From contig CM061062.1 in assembly GCA_030762895.1 (NCBI GenBank), positions 134,461,104 through 134,525,103 of the forward strand: DNA of 64,000 bases, read 5' to 3'. Positions 10,210 to 21,256 of the stretch are shown here, one piece after another. Source of the DNA: Sophora flavescens (lineage: Eukaryota; Streptophyta; Magnoliopsida; Fabales; Fabaceae). How positions within the stretch are numbered: position 1 is the first letter of the stretch; each line of letters starts with the position of its first letter. The notes under the pieces were generated by a model. The model worked only from the letters and a program-made list of their open reading frames with translations. It did no database searches and was not told the DNA's origin. A program made the translations under genes and the position numbers.

Positions 10210-13200
10210 GAAATAATTTCCAACAAGAATCCATGCGAATGTTCATGGTTCATGTTTAAAATTTTACCTCTTGTAGCACAGACCTTTGATTAGAATCGAG
10301 TTCCAAATCACGAGCACTACATGAATAGCAATACCTCTACGTAGTGCACACGAACAGACCTTATGAACGTCCAACGAACATGAGCAGGAGCGATTGCCGT
10401 CTTACAGTGCTAGTTGTAACGAACAAAACCTATCACCCGCTATCACTCTTATGTGCGGCCAGGGTATCACACATGTAGCTCAACACTCTTAAGTGGTCTA
10501 TCTATAATAGTGTCACTTAAATCTAACCTAGCTAGTACACAAGAGTAGCTGCGTGTGACTTAGCTGATGCGTCATGAGCCCAACCCATAGAAAAATGAGT
10601 CCAACTCATTTCTTATAGCTCATATTAATCACTTATGTGTTTGACCCTATAGGTTCTCATGATGTTGGTGTAACACCCCCCTTGGGCATTACTTCCTAAT
10701 CACATGCGGAAATAAATTAAAAGAAAGTCTACTGGTTGCTTTCGAAAAAACTTCTATTATCTTCATAGGTCTGAAAATATGGGGGTAAAATTTTTATTTT
10801 CTAGGATTCACCTCAAAATGATTAACACATCACTTAAAATAAAATCACACTGTATTTTACTAACACACAAAGACTAAGTTTATTTGTAAATCATAGCACC
10901 TCGGCATATACATTTCATGAAATAATCTTTCGTCTTGAAGTTACAAAATTATACAAGGTTTTTTAGAATTGCCTATATCGACTTCTCTAAAGCGCACACA
11001 ACCCAAAGGAAACATCATAAGCTGGTCGTTCTAATAGACACCTGTTGGAAAGAACTCAGTAGTTCTTACCATTGGAATAATCACCCACCTCTTCAAAGAT
11101 CTGGATTAATATCCCTGAGTGAGGTCAGGAGCTTCTCGGCACCGCCTGTCCTAGTGTACCAAGGTACAACAACAAAGAACCAGGAAAACCTGATATATTG
11201 TAAGGGTGAGATACCAATATATGGATAATTATGATAAACTACATACTTACAACACAAACAACATACACAACAGATGTCATCATATTTACAACATGTGAAA
11301 TAATAAACTAGATATAATATCACACCAACTCATCAATCAACTTTGAAAAACAATGATGTTCATGAAAAATTCAACTTTGATGCAAGACTACGAAGTTTTC
11401 AACTTTCTTTAAAAATGAGCTGATCAGGCTTAGTTGCCATAAAGGCCCAACGTGAATTTCCACTACACTATCCAAACTTCTGGCACAGTGTGCAACGTGC
11501 GTGGAATGTCCATAGCATACTTTCCAACGCAAGGCACAGTAGTTCCGGCTAATGGACTTCATTGCCCATCAAGGCACAATGAAACACCGTAGCATGAAAT
11601 ACCTGGCCCTTCCAAATATTCACACGAAACAACGTAGCATGAAATACCTGATCTTTACAGATATTCATACAAAACAGCGTGGGCACGTCTGCCAAAATAA
11701 ATGCATGAGAAAATCATTTTATTTTCAGCTTTTCTTTGTGCTTGATATTTTCTTTTCGTCGAGGCTCAAAGCTCACGACTTTTCAACATTTTTAATGTCT
11801 TAAGACTTTAATTATCAACATAGGACCTTAAGTCCGAGTGTCTAATCACAACAGTCCTAGACCTGTGCACTAGTCTAGAACTTTGTGGTCGTCGAAAAAA
11901 ATTCACCTTTTATCACTTTCACCATGTTTCAATTCAATGTGTATAGGACAACAGTCCATAGCAATGTAGCACGGATTATAAATCAACATGCTTTTAAAAT
12001 ACTAGTATCCCGACGTCTCGATTACTAGGATATTTTATTTTGAAAGAAAACCTTCAAAAACACATTTTTCCTTTGAAATTCATTTTGAAAACCTCAAGTT
12101 ACAGAAAATTCTCTCTTCTTTAGAAATCCATATTTACTTTGGAAAAGGTCTATCATTAAGAAAATGTTGAAAACGTTTTGAGCAAAACTCTTTCTAAAAC
12201 ACTGAGAACTAAAATTTCTCCAAAAGAACTTGGAATTTAACTTGTTTTTCTCTATTTTTTTCCATCATAAAATACTCTCAAAAAAAAAAATTATTTAAGT
12301 TTCTCATAGAACAACATCTTTAAAAAAATTTCCAGAATAAATTTCTCTTATCAACATGCTACTTAAAATTTAAAACCTTTGTTTTGTGGTTTTCCACATA
12401 AGTCTTTTAAGACTTTTATCTTTAATAGTTGAGCTCTAACCAAGGTTTGGCTTCTATGCAACAACCAACACGACTTTTAGCAACTTACAACATAGGTAAC
12501 ATAATATGTTCAAGCATATATTTCAATTCAACACTTCATCAAAGTCATATAAATGCAAGTAATTCCAAAACAGCCACTTAAACAACAACTCCAGCACAAC
12601 TTCATAGACTTAACACACAATCATTAACCAATCCAACTTTTTCACCCATGTAGCAACAACATCAACATAGCCAAACAATTCAAACATACAAGCATATAGA
12701 TACCACAATTGTAACATTCCTTTTTTTCCCCACCGCGTGTCGCAAGTCTACGAATTAAGCGAATGACTTAAATTAAAATAACAAAGTCACCTTATCTTTC
12801 TATGCATAGATTTTGGGCCATGGCTAAAAAATTGATGCTAGAGATGTCCAATCTTTTAAAAAATTTTGGATTACATTTGATCCGAGACTTACTTTTATGC
12901 ATACATATACTTTAATCCCATATTTTTATATTTTTAAATTAATCACTGGTTTATAGTCCATTTCATGCCAAAAATCTTTACTTGATCATGATAAAAGACA
13001 TTATTTTTAAAATCATATTTTTCAGTCAAAATTTTGGGTGAACTCTTTTATAAAATCATTTTCAGAACATCGGTGTGTTTAAATTGTGAATGATCATTCA
13101 AATGACCTTCAAAATCGTTTAAAATTTATTTGAAGGTACCCAACTCACATAAACATATTGTAGTTGGTCCCATGTCAACTTTCAAGGCATTAATTTATTA

Positions 13201-15517
13201 AAAATCCCACACCGCCTCTGTTTGTACAAGATTTTCCGTAAATCCGAGTTCACCAACATGCAACTTTATGAAATTATTCCTCTTTATATACACATGTAAA
13301 AATCTCAAATCTTCAACAAAACTTTAATTATACTTTAGTATTAACATAGAAAACTTTATAAAAGTTTTTAACTTTTAAAATCATATTTAAAATCATCATG
13401 CAACCAATTATGTTCTTATTTTCGCAGTCAGACTTTTATTATAGTTTGAGAGGTGGTTTAACCTAGCAAATCATATCGAAAAATCTACATATTATATATC
13501 AAATTAAAGACCCAGAAGTCTTCTTTCCAAATATGTATTTAATTTCCAGAAATACGTTCTATATGAAAACTTATGGGCTTACGAATGAAGATATATCATG
13601 CTGCGTAATCAAATTCTCCCCATGTTTATCCACACCAAGTTATTATCTTCACTCTAGCATCATCCTCAAGCCATAAAACCAACACGCAAGGGTCCTAAAC
13701 CCTCAAAAACATACATTCGGTGAGCAAATGAGTGTGTGATTTCGGTGAGCAAATGAGTGTGAGTGAGTGATCTTGAGAGGAAATGGAGAAAGTGGTAAAA
13801 GGTGATAGAAGAGGGTTTTTATAGAGAAGGGGGGAGGGGTGCTGCTGATCAGCAATTGAGGGAATGGGATTTAATTTTTTTTTATAAATTAAAACATGAT
13901 TTTTATTAAAATAATAAGTTACTTGTACATATGAATAAAATGATGGCATGCAATAAATAAAAGTACTATTCATATCAAATTAATCAAGTTGTTTTCACGT
14001 CAAGTCTCTCAAAATCTGCACCTAATCCTTTTTAAATTATTTTTTAAAAATAAATATTGGTTTTAAATAAATAATGGTTACTTGTAAAAATTAAAAAAAA
14101 ATGATTATGTGTAATGTAATGATGTTAGGAAATTAATGGGATCACTATTCACGTCAAATCACATCTTTTCAAATCTTACCAAATCTTATTTTGGTAAATC
14201 TTGGTCGTCTCGGTTCCATTTATTTCCCATCGGTGAAAACTGGTCGTGTTTTCTTTCGTAAATTTTCCACCCGAAAAATTTTTATATTGAAAGAAAATTT
14301 CTAAAATTATGGAAATGCTTATAATTGAGTTAGGAAAAATAAAGATTTTATTTTACTAATCAAAATTCATTTTCAGGGTCAGTAAAGTTTTACTGACAGA
14401 GAAAACACACCGCTTTTGTTTGTGATTTCAACCAGAATTTTAAATAGTAGCTTCCTACTATAAAATAAGTTATGAAAGTAATTTAGGTTTATTAAAGAAA
14501 TTTCTCAAATTTAAAATTTAAATATACTAAACATGCATATACATACATAAGCACAGATTATTAAGAAATAGAAAAATCAGGGTGTTACAGTTGGCAGTAA
14601 TATTTAATCCCATTTAATATTACAAACAATAAGCATTATCTAGCAACACATCATTGTTAACCAAGTAACAAGAATGTCAGTTATTTGACGTAACCTTTTT
14701 GTGACCAATGTTCATGTGCATAATTATCCCTTTGTCCAGATATCTATATTGAACATAACTCAGAACGTGTCACCCTTTTATAGTTCAATATTATGTTCCT
14801 TGATACCCGAGTAGACTTAATAATAATAAATGAGGTCAATATCTCATATTGACTCATTTCAGCACGACCATGAATTTTACAGTCTCACTCTATCAAGGGC
14901 CCCGTAGATATTTCTCATGTTATATAGGTGGAAAATATCCCATCTAGGTCACTCACACCCCTCCGCATGACTCGTATTGTGCCCAATGACCGACTTTATA
15001 ATCATCCTGATACACATGACGTTTGACGGTATTAAAGCACACAACCCCCCATATAGGGATTGTAGTGATTTTAGGTCTAAGGATTGCACACACCATTGTC
15101 ACTATGAGAACTACTTATGACACTGATATAATGTTCCATGTAGTGTTGTAATGATGGGTCAATCCAGTACTTCATTACTCTAATGTGTACCTATGTGCGC
15201 AACTTGATATCTCATATTCATGACCCGTGAGAAGTGGTCATCAGCCTACACACATAATAGTCTTGATGTATTATTATTGTCCTTATTAATAATATTATTT
15301 GACTACAAATATTAAGAATAGAGTTCTATTGTTTAATAGCGTCTCACCATCAAGCTGTATACTTTATATTCTATTAAACAGAACTTTCTATTATAAGAAC
15401 TTTACTACGTTTAAACAAACAACATAATAAACTGAAAAAGCCTCATATCATAAATAATAGCAAGATATAAATGTAAGTCCAAAGGAAAAACATTGGCCTC
15501 TAGGACTTACACCAACA
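10210..15517 (-). repeat. Copia-type LTR remnant, interrupted by a solo gypsy LTR
   Basis: When the insertion 10669-14589 and one GTTGG are removed, 10210-10668 joins 14595-15517 into one continuous sequence of about 1.4 kb. It has the look of a Copia-type LTR: the minus strand begins TGTTGGTGTAAGTCC at 15517 and contains the phrases CTGCCAACATCATGAGAACC and AGTGAGACTGTAAAATTCAT, which I associate with widespread plant Copia LTRs. The left end is not defined exactly and no target duplication was found. The family name is from memory and uncertain. Confidence 0.45.
10669..14589 (-). mobile_element. Solo LTR (3.92 kb), Tekay-like family, TSD GTTGG
   Basis: The element opens with TGTAACACCCCCCTTGGGC and closes with CAGGGTGTTACA, and is flanked by GTTGG at 10664-10668 and 14590-14594. 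It has no internal region, primer site or second LTR, so it is a solo LTR left by LTR-LTR recombination. It is clearly more diverged from the 496 and 46867 copies than those are from each other. Open frames inside (for example 10935-11228) are not shared with other copies and are not called as genes. Confidence 0.92.
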
Positions 15518-16139
15518 CTCTAATCATTAATTTATCAAGACTTATTCATTCTATCCTTCTTCAGCACATATATCCTTGTCTCTAGCATAGACTCGTCTTA
15601 TTAATTCCTTGTTCGTCCATAGGTTTGATCATTACCTACTTGTTCTTGATCTTGAGTCTTATTCTTCTCATAAATTAAGCTTATGCCTTCTATTTGACTA
15701 GTTTAATCTTATCTTTTGAATTCTTCAATCATCTTCTTATGTATGTCTCCATTCTTCTTCATTTGTAAGATGATTGTTGTAATGATTGATCAGATGGTTT
15801 CTCTTCATAGCTTCAAGCTTTATGTGTATTTTTCTTGATAGGTTCATGTCCATCTTCTTTAAACAATGTTTACAGGAAACCATGGTTAATATAAATCTCA
15901 GAGCAATTGAAATTATTATTAAAAAGTTTGTTGTCATTAAACAATGAATACGAGAGGGTCTTTGACTCAATATAAGTAACTTTTAATCTTGAAAATCCAT
16001 GTACGGTTGTATTACGAAGATTTATTGTTCTCACTTTTTTAAAACGCAAATTGTTCTCAATACACTAACTAAAATCAAACAAAACTGATCAATTATGTGA
16101 ACTTGTTTGGCGGGTTTGGCTTGTTTTCTTTAGGTAACG
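15518..16139. other. Unassigned stretch next to the Copia-type LTR
   Basis: Sequence between the Copia-type LTR end and repeat A. A 77-codon minus-strand open frame (15737-15970) has no motif I recognise. If the LTR call is right this could be decayed internal sequence of that element. Confidence 0.3.
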
Positions 16140-16241
16140 TTCGGTTTGGGGAATGTTTTATTCCCAAGTAAATTATATTCTCGAAAATCTCATTCTCAGG
16201 AATGTTTCTTTCTCACCCTTACACAGGACTGTCAAAGTATA

Positions 16242-16376
16242 TTTTTTTTTAATAGGCAAATGTTGGTAGTTAGTTGTTATGTTAATTTTTCTCGTTTGCC
16301 AATATTTGAACATTGTACCTCCTACTCCTCCAACTTTTTATACCCTTAGCTCAAACCACTTGAGCTACCCAACCCC
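16242..16376 (-). mobile_element. tRNA-derived SINE with 12-bp target duplication
   Basis: On the minus strand the 135-bp unit begins GGGGTTGGGTAGCTCAAGTG, contains an A-box-like TAGCTCAAGTG (fits TRGYNNANNNG) and a weak B-box-like TGTTCAAAT about 60 bases on, and ends in a poly(A) run. It is flanked by identical 12-mers TGTCAAAGTATA at 16230-16241 and 16377-16388. Removing unit and one 12-mer restores continuity with repeat copy B (25286-25658). SINEs are transcribed by RNA polymerase III and moved by LINE machinery. Confidence 0.85.
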
Positions 16377-16445
16377 TGTCAAAGTATACCTAATACCAAA
16401 TGCAAAATATAACATAAATTCCTGTGGACTCTATGTCATTAATAT

Positions 16446-16477
<32 letters not shown>

Positions 16478-16497
16478 CACACACACACATATATATT
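16446..16497. repeat. Compound GT/AT/AC microsatellite
   Basis: A run of GT units, then TA units, then AC units, then AT. It is a self-complementary arrangement that can fold back on itself. Copy B at 25.4 kb lacks the expansion. Confidence 0.95.
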
Positions 16498-16780
16498 TCC
16501 ACAAAACAATACATATTAAGTTATTAATTTTAATGTTGCATTTATCTATCCGTTATACATGCACCCAGACATATCGTATAATATAAAATTTTAAAATTTT
16601 AACCTTTGCGGAGTTATATTCCTTTTAAATTATTTTTAAAAAGACACCTAATAATTGAGCATTATGTATATTCATCACGAGATTTTGAATTTAAACTTTT
16701 TCCAAAAGCGAATAAAGTCAGATTAATTGGATTAATGTTGTCAAAACAAACCTAATACCACAAGATTATAAAAATGAATA

Positions 16781-17700
16781 TAACGGGTTCATTGTTTTCA
16801 ATACCAATGAGTTAAAGGAGTTACCGAGCGAAACTTTACATTGTTTCACATTTTAATAAAGGAGTATTATTTTTTTTATTATTATATTATGTTACACTAT
16901 CCGCCACGAATTAATCAATTACACGTAATTCACACAGTTCACGCGCATGCTTTTCAATACATTGAAAATTGTTATTAATTTTCTATATTATAATTATAAA
17001 AAAGTATATCCTTGTAGAATTTTATTTATTAAAAATTGTTTTTAAGAATGCTCATATTAATTATGCATTAGATATAATGCATTTATTATCAATTTAAATT
17101 TGTAAAATAAATAATGTTTATTTATAAGAGTAATGCTACTAAAGTGAGTCAAAAGTATTTTTTTTTTTTTTTACAAAAGTCAAAAATATAGTTGTAAAGG
17201 ATAAATCAGACCAAGTTATATATCTCATTTAAACATGGTTGAGGATAATACTAACTCACACGATCAGGTTAACAAGGTCAACTTAACTTTGATATCAATA
17301 AGATAGTAATTTATTTTTTACATCAAATTAGGTTTACAAGTTAATAAGTTGCAAGAGCTTGAGGAAGAAAACTTAATTTTGTATTGATCGAGCTCGATTA
17401 ACTCATTATCCCCATAATATGCTTATATCATATGAAAGAGCCTTAATTTTCTCACACTATCTGTTTCATTATTTTTTATAAGTAATATACCACTTTATAG
17501 TTCACATATTATATTATTAACTATAAATTTATATATGATTAACCAATATGAAAAATGATGTAAAAATTTAGTATGAGATAGTTATTTTTAAATTTTTAAC
17601 ACAAACTCCTGTTCCAGAATCTAGCTTACTGACTAATTAAGGAGCCAAGCCTTGATTAGCTTGCCAATTATGGGAAATTCTCTCTCTACGTATAGTGGGA
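16781..17700. other. AT-rich intergenic DNA
   Basis: Very AT-rich, with a T run at about 17159-17172. I see no gene, repeat terminus or motif that I can support. Confidence 0.5.
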
Positions 17701-19400
17701 TGGTAATCATGGAAGCGACATGTCAATAATATTCACATTCGCAGATGAATTGCGCGTGAGCGTATCTCCTCTCAAACCATGGTGTCCCCGAACATGTCAT
17801 AGCCCCATCTCTTTCTCATTGCACACAAGTACACCCTCTCTTTCAATCCGGATTGCCTCCGGTAGCAAATTCACGTATCACATATTTTTTTGGTGGTGTG
17901 ATCAATCACTATTGTACTTGCTTCTTTCATGCTCTTAATCCTTAATTTGCTTTAACCAAAAAAATAGCAAAAGAATACGGCGGATTCTACAATACTCCAA
18001 TATTGGAGTTGAGAACTAAGGAGTTTTGATCCTACGAAGGGTATAATGGGTATTTCACTAAAATAAAAAAACTAAAAAAATACCCCCCCTCTCTCCCCTC
18101 CCCCTCCCTTTCTCTCTCTCCAAGTCCACCTAATCCTCCCCCTTCCTCCTCCACCATCTTTGCTTTCCCTTCACTCTTCGACACATTCAAGTCTATCAGA
18201 AAATTCCAGAACAATCAATAATCACTCCTTGATTCTATCACTCACCACAAGAAGCCTTGCTTTACTGCTCATTCTTCGTTTTTGTTACTTAGATCTTGCA
18301 CTTTCTTGTAATTTTTGCAGGTCAAATAGGTTAGGGCAAAAGGGTTTGAGGTGAAGAAAATAGTAGGGTTATTCCAAAAACGAACTTAGCGCTCTTGCCA
18401 TTTTTGCATTGCAATGGGGTCGAACTACGTCTTCGACATGATCGCAGCTTGAGAGAGGTTGAAGAATGAGTCTATTGGTTTCAACCAAGGTTTTGAAAAC
18501 CGGACCGGACCGGCCGGTCCGACCGGGAACCGGGACCTTGGCCGGTCCGGTTCACAGGGAAAACCGGCCTAGCATCGAACCGGTGGAAAAACCGGAAAAC
18601 CGGTTCAAAACCGGTAAAACCGGTCATAACCGGTAGTGAACCGGCCAGAACCGGCCAGAACCGGTTTCTTAAAAAAAAATAAAAAAATTAGTATAAAAGG
18701 ATTTGGGTCATCCTAGCCAAAACACAATTCTTTTGTTTTCTAACATATGTGAGCTAGTTGTAGATTTTGGGTTGGTTTTCCCTATGAAGATGATTTTAAC
18801 ATATATTTTTATATTTATTTAGTTTAATTTCAAAATAAAAAAACTGTGCTTAATAATTTTAGTTGTTATGTTGTTTTTTTGTTTAATATTGTTACAAATA
18901 TTATATTAAAAATTAAAATAATATTATTTAATTAAAACCGGTTCAACCACGGTTCAACCTCGGTTGGACCATTGAACCTCGAACCGCTGCCTTCACCGGT
19001 TCGATGACCGGTCCGGTTTTGTAAACCTTGGTTTCAACAGAAAAAACAAGCTTCACTGAAGACAGGGCACAGCCATTGTTAAACTACCCAAGTCCATTGC
19101 CCTCTCTCATCGCGTCCTCAGCCTCATCGCCGTCGCTCGCTGTGCTAGTCTCCGCCACTTCCGTCTCTCTTCTACCCTCTCTGCCTCGAGCACCGCTAAC
19201 AAAGGTAAAAAATGAGAGAGTAGAGAGAGATACAGAAAGCAACAAATGGGAGAGAGAAAGAGAAAATAAATAAGGATTAACCATCTTATCCTTCTTCAAT
19301 TTTAACCATTCAATATTTTTATTATTATATCAATGGTCAAAACTTAAGGAGGATGGATCCTCCAACTCCACAAGGGAGAATTCTAAACAATGCCAAAGAA
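17701..19400. other. Pyrimidine-rich, possibly genic-remnant stretch around the hAT insertion
   Basis: Contains CT-rich runs (18083-18160). The pre-insertion sequence on either side of the hAT element has higher GC than its surroundings and looks like old exon sequence (near 18413-18485 and 19039-19205), but I could not identify a protein. The phrase TGGTGTCC is shared by 17780 and 19626. It may be an untranslated leader or duplicated gene debris. Confidence 0.3.
18486..19030. mobile_element. Non-autonomous hAT-type element, 545 bp, TSD GTTTCAAC
   Basis: The left end CAAGGTTTTGAAAACCGG and the right end CCGGTTTTGTAAACCTTG are imperfect inverted repeats. They continue into subterminal arrays of more than a dozen ACCGG/CCGGT motifs at both ends. 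The flanks are the identical 8-mer GTTTCAAC (18478-18485 and 19031-19038), the length made by hAT transposases. The interior (about 18690-18930) is AT-rich and has no transposase ORF, so it depends on an element elsewhere. Confidence 0.93.
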
Positions 19401-21196
19401 TAAAATATGTAACAATGACCAAATATGTTCGTGTTTTTTTATCAACTTTGAGTTTGAATCCTTACTCAATTTTTTTAATATTTATTCTTATTATATATAT
19501 CATCTGTGTTTTCTCACTTTCTACCCACTCAAGTCCGTTTCTTTTTTTCTCGTGTGTGTTTTCTTCTTCTCTTTTCTCTCTTCTCTCTATCGACCACAGT
19601 CTCTCACTCCCTTCAATCCAACCTTGGTGTCCATGAAAGCTTAGCTTTCTCAACACAGGTACCACCCTCTCTCTCCCTACCCTCTCCCTCTCTCTGTGAA
19701 AAAACTTGGTATATGTGCGTGTGTTTTTTGCTAGCTTTTCTTTCTCAAAAACTCAGCTTTTTTCACGTTTTCTTTGTTTTTAATCTGTAAACTTATCAAT
19801 TTTTGTGTAACCATGAACACCCTTTTTCGCAGGCTAGCTTCTTCACGTGGTTCTAAGGCTTCTCTCCTTCTCCGTCTTCATCGTCTTCTTCTTCTTCATC
19901 CATGGAGGTGACACCGAGAATCTCTCTTGTTTTTTTGTTGTTTTCTCTTTTGTATCTGCTTTATCCTTCGACTAACGAGGCATTGCCATCGTGTTTTTCT
20001 TTATTTTATTGGATTTCAATGACCTTGTGTGTGCTTTCTTGTTGTTCTATATCGAGTGAACAACTCGAATTTTCTTGGATCATGTTGGATTTTCTGTACT
20101 CACAGGGAAAAACCCAGTGGTGTCTGTGCTTGTCTGTTTCTCCTTGCCTTTATGTTAATTTATTTTTTTCTCGTTTGATATATTTTTTTACTTTTTTTTT
20201 CTTTCTTCTTTGTTTTATTGAGTGTGGTTTCAGCTTTGAACGTTGCTGCTGGTTTTCGGAGCGGTTGTTTTGGTTTTTGGCATTTGAGATTGAGAGTAAT
20301 GTGTTTAATGGGTTTTCATGCATCTGTATCAAAGTCTTCAACTTTGTATATCCGGTTCCTCATGTTTGGTTTTTCGGGTCTAAAAATGGATCTGGTTCGA
20401 TTTTTCGGTCTGTGTTTTCTTTTTCTGCTCCTCCCTTTCACAGAAATATATCGACTCAATATTTAATAATTTTTTTATTAAAAATATTTATGATTTTTTT
20501 TAAATGCCAATGTTTGTTGACTCAAGTTGGTTTCATACTTTCATAAACTTGACGAAAAAGTTTGTCAAATTTTTTGTTGTTGTTTAATTCAGGATTTTTA
20601 ATTCGTGGGAGTGGGTTTTTTTTTACGAAAATACAAAGTACATATATCTGTCGTAAGATTGTTTAGAATTATTTTTTATTTGAAAATTAAATTTTTTTTT
20701 TTGCTTACTTTAAATTCTTCATTTTTGTTGACTACAGTGTGTGCTGGTGAGAATTGTGAATGTCGTTAGAGTTCAAACCCTCAGGAACTATTCTTTGGAG
20801 AGTCTCATTGTTGTGATAGGTTAGTCTATATTTTGCAATGAGAAAATAGTCAAAATACTATGGTCAAAGGCCATATACAAATGTTTTTAAAATCTGCTTC
20901 ACTATCATATCGGATTCAGATTCTCTACGTTCAAAAAATCACATACTCATACATTTATTCATTAATATACCATTAGATTAATCCAAAACTCTCTCAAACA
21001 CTTTTTTTAATTGATCTAATGGTATATTAATGTATGAATGCGTGAATGAATGATGTTTTGAATCCATCAAATCTATTTTTTATTGTCCCACCAATTATAA
21101 TAAATATTTTTTATGGTTTGTTTAATTTTATTCAAATATTTTTTGCATGTGGATGCAATTCAAGTTAATAACCTTGTGAATTTCTTTGATGAGCAG
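19401..21196 (+). promoter_or_regulatory. Putative promoter, untranslated leader and introns of the SANT gene
   Basis: The stretch is rich in CTCTCT/CTTCTT runs typical of plant 5' leaders. Splice-like borders occur at CACAG|GTACC (about 19660), TTTCGCAG|GCTAGC (about 19830), GACTACAG|TGTG (about 20738), GATAG|GTTAG (about 20820) and GAGCAG|CCGG (about 21196). Open frames of up to 214 codons at 19902-20546 are Phe/Leu/Ser-rich translations of T-rich DNA and I do not accept them as proteins. Exact transcription start and leader exons cannot be fixed without RNA data. Confidence 0.35.
20912..21065. mobile_element. Foldback MITE-like element
   Basis: Begins GGATTCAGATTC and ends TTTTGAATCC. The two halves are imperfect reverse complements, with shared core CATTAATATACCATTAGAT against ATCTAATGGTATATTAATG around a short loop near 20990-21008. 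It lies in the presumed 5' intron of the SANT gene. The superfamily is not determinable because no clear target duplication is seen. Confidence 0.7.
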
Positions 21197-21256
21197 CCGG
21201 AGGAGCAATCATTTTCTCATGTGGGATGAAATAACCAGGTTGAAATTCTAAATATA

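Larger units (their letters stand above)
16140..16780. repeat. Dispersed repeat, copy A (contains a SINE)
   Basis: Excluding the SINE at 16242-16376, this matches 25286-25658 in the same orientation over about 370 bases. Shared blocks include CTATGTCATTAAT, TTATTAATTTTAATGTT and GACACCTAATAATT. It starts with GTTCGGTTTGGGGAATG, which resembles a DNA-transposon end, but I could not define paired termini. Divergence looks like roughly 20%. Confidence 0.6.

Noticed and set aside
19390..20546. Several overlapping open frames of 60-214 codons, rich in Phe, Leu and Ser
   Set aside because: T/CT-rich leader or intron DNA yields long open frames in more than one phase; no motif, and splice-like borders run through them.
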